A stretch of 10,177 bases of DNA from Dictyocoela muelleri (Eukaryota; Microsporidia), in assembly GCA_016256075.1 (NCBI GenBank), contig SDVU01000837.1, positions 1 to 10,177 on the forward strand, given 5' to 3'. Both the position numbers and the translations under genes were made by a program. Below the pieces are notes generated by a model, which searched no databases, was not told where the DNA came from, and was given only the letters and a program-made list of their open reading frames with translations. Shown here in pieces: positions 7,515 through 10,177 of this stretch. Positions within the stretch are counted from its first letter, which is position 1. Each line of letters opens with the position of its first letter.

Positions 7515-7523
7515 TTTAACAGT
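7515..7523. repeat. Probable left target-site duplication of the Merlin element (degenerate)
   Basis: TTTAACAGT here compares with TTTAAGAAGT at 8624-8633: the first five and last three bases agree, with one change and one extra base. Merlin elements make 8-9 bp duplications, so the length fits an old duplication, but a partial match of this kind could be chance. Confidence 0.45.
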
Positions 7524-7546
7524 GCAAGGCTGTAATATCGCCCACC
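7524..7546 (+). repeat. Left terminal inverted repeat of the Merlin element
   Basis: GCAAGGCTGTAATATCGCCC plus ACC; it pairs with the complement of 8602-8623 with about three differences and a one-base gap. Confidence 0.85.
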
Positions 7547-7613
7547 ACCAAGGTAGGGGTTAATGGTGGGTTATGTGAGAATACAAATATACAAAATATA
7601 ATTTCATTAATAA

Positions 7614-8546
7614 TTAAAATTTCTTTTTGATCAAATATTCAATTATTTCAAGCCACTTATCCCCAATTTTTTCATACTCATATCTTTTAATATTATAATA
7701 ACGCCAAATAAACTCGTTAAAAAAACAATCGAGGTATGATTTCTTTACACCTAATCTTCTTTTCTCTTCACATTTTAATTGTGACCAAAGATTTTCAATA
7801 TTATTGGTGTGAAAGCATTTTTTATTTTTAAATTCAACATTATGCGGGACTATTTCATGAGCACACATTGCATTTTCTACAGATTGGGATAAGATGGATA
7901 TCCGTCAGTTATAATAAGCGATCCTACCCGGACATGCTCAGAAATCAATCTCGTCATGGTGGATATTTGCCTATTTTCGACTATTTTAATTATCATATCC
8001 CCACTGTTTTCTTCAATTATTTTAAACTAACCTCGTACATCTCGGAATTTCATCATACATATTTGAGGGATAAAAAATCAATTTTCCTTTATATATAACA
8101 GTTTCTTCTATTTGAACTAAATTTTCCCCTCCCAAAACTTTTTTATTATGTAGTTTGTTGGCATTCTTAAAAAAAAGTATTGCAATTATCTTTAATTTTT
8201 TGTAGACTCATTTTTGATATGCCGCAATCATTCATCATTATTTTTTCATAATCCCGACAAAGAAATTTATAAATAGCTAGAAAATAATTGTTTAATGGTA
8301 TTTTCGGATTGTTTAAAAGAGTTCCCTCTAAAAGAGGTTTTCTCATATGGCATTTTTTATTAGTACACCTATATACCAATTTATTTGAATATTTGTTGTC
8401 TGATGTAATTTTATTTTCCCATCACATTTAACACATTGTTTTTCTTCACTAATCAGATTATTATCGATGATAAATGCATGGGCGGCTTTTGATGATAAAA
8501 AAATCGAATGTGTAGTTTTGTTTGGTGAATTTCCAATGTTTTCCAT
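7614..8546 (-). pseudogene. Merlin-type DDE transposase (DDE_Tnp_IS1595/ISXO2-like), frameshifted
   Basis: The enzyme would cut and rejoin the ends of the element. Reading leftward from 8546: an N-terminal segment with CVKC (8343-8546), then CTNKKC and an HTH-like region (8167-8379), together a four-cysteine zinc ribbon. Next comes a core segment with KVLGGENLVQIEETVIYKGK (from about 8150), matching the family's 'GG..k.VeIDEs' block, then IITDGYPSYPNL with the second catalytic Asp (near 7885-7915), and HTNNIENLWSQLK with the third acidic residue (7614-7880). The first catalytic Asp position reads Glu (VQIEE). Frame breaks lie at about 8385-8420, in an A8 run at 8169-8176, at a stop at 8022-8024 with a frame change, and at about 7880. 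The total length of about 310 codons is normal for the family. The start at 8546 follows the first ATG and may not be the original one. Confidence 0.92.
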
Positions 8547-8578
8547 GGGTATTCAAATTTTGATTTTTTTTTTCTTAA

Positions 8579-8623
8579 GGCTGTATAATCGCCCACCTTA
8601 TGGTGGATATTTTACAGCCTTGC
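8579..8623. repeat. Right end of the Merlin element: TIR within a terminal hairpin
   Basis: AGGCTGTATAATCGCCCACC at 8579-8597 is followed by TTAT and then GGTGGATATTTTACAGCCT, its near-complement. The right terminus is therefore a hairpin with two TIR-like arms rather than a single TIR. The match even extends outward: TTCTTAA before the left arm mirrors TTTAAGAA just outside the element (8624-8631). Confidence 0.85.
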
Positions 8624-8633
8624 TTTAAGAAGT
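8624..8633. repeat. Probable right target-site duplication of the Merlin element (degenerate)
   Basis: TTTAAGAAGT; compare TTTAACAGT at 7515-7523. Confidence 0.45.
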
Positions 8634-8640
8634 GCTTGTA

Positions 8641-10134
8641 GTGGAAAAAAATTTTCATTCCAGGCCAGAAAATGACTGCCCTGATGTAAAATATACCGTC
8701 ATTGTCAAACGGACACACGTCTAGCACGTGAAATCTCCTTTTAGCAAAGCCCACTTGAAGAAAAATGAGAGCACTTTCACAGTGATGATAAAAAACTAAA
8801 TGAATACAGGATTAAAAAAAATTTTAAGCGTTTATCTCTTTCTAAATCAAACAAACCAGTATTAGAAATCTACCAAGAGACAATAAATTACCTTTTAGAA
8901 GACGAAATAGAAAGTCTAGATCAAATAAATTTATTGCCATCTTTTGATTCTTTGAGATCGAGCATTTATGATGGAAGACCAGAGATATACCAGGCGGATA
9001 CTAAGAGATCATACTTTGACTTCAGTTTCTTTAGGTTTTTAGACACCTAAGATATGCTCCTTTTTACTGAATTCGGTGATGATCAAATAGTCATTTTAGG
9101 CGATGCCGATTAAAAGAGCATTTTCTGCGACATAATATTTTAAAATCGCTATGTATGAAACCTTCATGTCGTCTTCTACATTATTCCTTCAGGTCTATAT
9201 CATTCATGTTTTCATATCCGGACAAAGTTTTATTTTAATATATTGTTTCTTGAATGTAAATCAGAAATTTTATATACTACATAATTTAGTGTTATAAAAA
9301 TTAGACTTTTACTGGATGTTGTATTTTATCCCGATATGCTCATGAAAGATTTCGAATAAGCTACGTTCAATGAAATTAAGGCATCTTTCGATAATGCCGA
9401 AGTTAAAGAATGTCTAACCCATTTTAGTCAAGCACTTTGGAGGTGTTTTAATAAATTAGGACTCATGTCACAATTAAACAATGATTCAACTGCATGATAT
9501 ATGTTCAAATATACTCTTTTCTTGTTCTAATACCACTTTCTGAAATAGATTTTGCTTGTGACTTAATTTATGTGTTATGGCCTACTGATGATCCTGCTGC
9601 AGTAGACTTAAAACTATATATGGAACGTAATTAGACTTGAATAACGACAACCCCCTATTTAGCCGAAATAAGCTGTATTACGTTGGTTTTCAAAGTGATA
9701 GAACAAATAATGCACCTGTAGGTTTTCATTCTAACAGAAACAGGAAAAATAAACAAGAAAACGCTAGTTTTTGAGAAATTAGTTTGGTTTTTAAATAAAA
9801 TAGCACCATTGTGGAATAGATACAAGAATATTACTTAGTGGATGTAGAACTAAAACAGGAAGAAATATATATGTTATGCAATGGTAAGATTAAAAATCGC
9901 CTAGAAAGCTCTTTAAATGGCGTGATTCATCCATTCAGTCTAACTTTTAATCTTAAAGAGACTGTAGAGTGCCAGTCCACTCTACTACAGGATTCGAGAA
10001 TTTCGCGTCTCGCTGAAAAACTTGATGAAAATGAAACTAAGAAAAATTATCAATTTTTTGATCAAATAAATCAAAAAGTTGACATTATTGAAAAAGAAGA
10101 GAATTGTGATTTTTTAGTGATAAAAAAGGTATAA
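8641..10134 (+). pseudogene. MULE (Mutator-like) transposase pseudogene, FLYWCH/MULE animal type
   Basis: Plus-strand relic. An open segment at 8769-9050 begins EHFHSDDK, like the H-x-H end of a FLYWCH finger, and runs through KPVLEIYQETINYLL to PSFDSLRSSIYDGRPEIY, a typical pre-catalytic block. VILGDAD (9090-9110) sits where the first catalytic Asp motif (LaDGTFk) belongs. MLMKDFE (9336-9356), then ECLTHFSQALWR, gives the second Asp with the family's C-x2-H signature. RTNNAPVGFH (9700-9729) matches the 'RTNN..E..H' block, with Val where Glu is usual. An open C-terminal segment (9838-10134, LKQEEIYMLCNGKIKNRLE) follows. Stops lie at 9048, 9111, 9357 and 9495 in one frame and at 9772 in another; frame shifts occur between about 9120 and 9330 and after 9495. 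The FLYWCH part is decayed or was cut by the Merlin insertion. It is certainly inactive. Confidence 0.88.
9838..10134 (+). pseudogene. Open C-terminal remnant of the MULE transposase (98 codons)
   Basis: This is the longest open frame of the window. It is in the same frame as the RTNN block (9640-9774) upstream. Its first 30 residues (DVELKQEEIYMLCNGKIKNRLE) fit the helical tail of MULE transposases. The remainder is acidic and lysine-rich (QFFDQINQKVDIIEKEENCDF) with no domain I recognise. The ATG at 9838 is probably just an internal codon; I see no promoter or reason to treat it as an independent gene. Confidence 0.6.
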
Positions 10135-10139
10135 AAAGA

Positions 10140-10162
10140 GTGCATGAATCATACCCATGCAC
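10140..10162. repeat. Short perfect hairpin GTGCATG/CATGCAC
   Basis: GTGCATG at 10140-10146 and CATGCAC at 10156-10162 pair exactly around a 9-base loop, directly after the MULE stop codon. It could belong to the 3' untranslated part or terminal region of the MULE; the right end of that element is not in view. Confidence 0.6.
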
Positions 10163-10177
10163 GGAAGATGGAAGCGC

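Larger units (their letters stand above)
7524..8623 (-). mobile_element. Merlin (IS1016/ISXO2-like) DNA transposon, full-length but dead
   Basis: A 1,100-bp element bounded by inverted repeats: GCAAGGCTGTAATATCGCCC at 7524-7543 and, on the reverse strand of the right end, GCAAGGCTGTAAAATATCCACC at 8602-8623. It carries one transposase gene on the minus strand that fills nearly the whole interior, as usual for autonomous Merlin elements. Both ends can also fold into hairpins: CCCACCA/TGGTGGG at 7541-7547 and 7564-7570 on the left, and a second TIR-like arm at 8579-8597 on the right. A degenerate duplication flanks it. It lies directly upstream of the MULE relic and may have inserted into that element. 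Four frame breaks in the gene make it inactive. Confidence 0.88.

Noticed and set aside
7868-8098. Plus-strand open frame of 76 codons
   Set aside because: It lies antisense to the core of the Merlin transposase, whose motifs are clear on the minus strand; it is a shadow frame.

Overview
The window is a strongly AT-rich stretch of eukaryotic nuclear DNA with no intact host gene that I can recognise. It is made up almost entirely of decayed mobile elements: a tRNA-type SINE pair, a retroviral-integrase-like (Ginger-like) transposase relic, a Merlin (IS1016/ISXO2-like) transposon, a MULE transposase relic, and three foldback hairpin elements. This mix of pol III SINEs with Merlin, MULE and Ginger-like DNA transposons, at very high AT, points to an invertebrate animal genome. 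The Merlin and MULE proteins also resemble those known from microsporidia, but the SINEs argue against that. The species cannot be named from the sequence.

Layout. About 184-1240 holds two diverged copies of a roughly 450-bp SINE-like repeat in head-to-head orientation, forming a large imperfect foldback with a spacer of about 120 bp. About 1240-1712 is AT-rich and holds a peptide-like fragment and a small inverted repeat. About 1713-4854 is a candidate 3.1-kb element. It is bounded by diverged inverted ends that start TGTCG and TGTCA, and it contains a minus-strand integrase-type transposase relic (about 2150-3370). About 4855-5425 is AT-rich with short tandem repeats.

From 5435 to 6542 three palindromic foldback elements stand in a row. 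The first (5435-5735) is nearly perfect and is flanked by an exact 9-bp target duplication, so it looks like the youngest insertion in the window. From 6543 to 7514 there is mostly noncoding AT-rich sequence with a minus-strand peptide relic containing a CxxC...HxCxxC cluster. From 7524 to 8623 lies a complete-length but dead Merlin element (1.1 kb) with terminal inverted repeats that themselves form hairpins. From about 8641 to the right edge there is a plus-strand MULE transposase pseudogene whose far end probably lies outside the window.

None of these genes works with another in a pathway. What links them is repeated insertion into the same gene-free region and similar decay. The clearest new-looking items are the row of three hairpin elements, the end structure of the Merlin copy, and the SINE foldback. 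I saw no sign of a defence system, CRISPR array, operon or other functional cassette.
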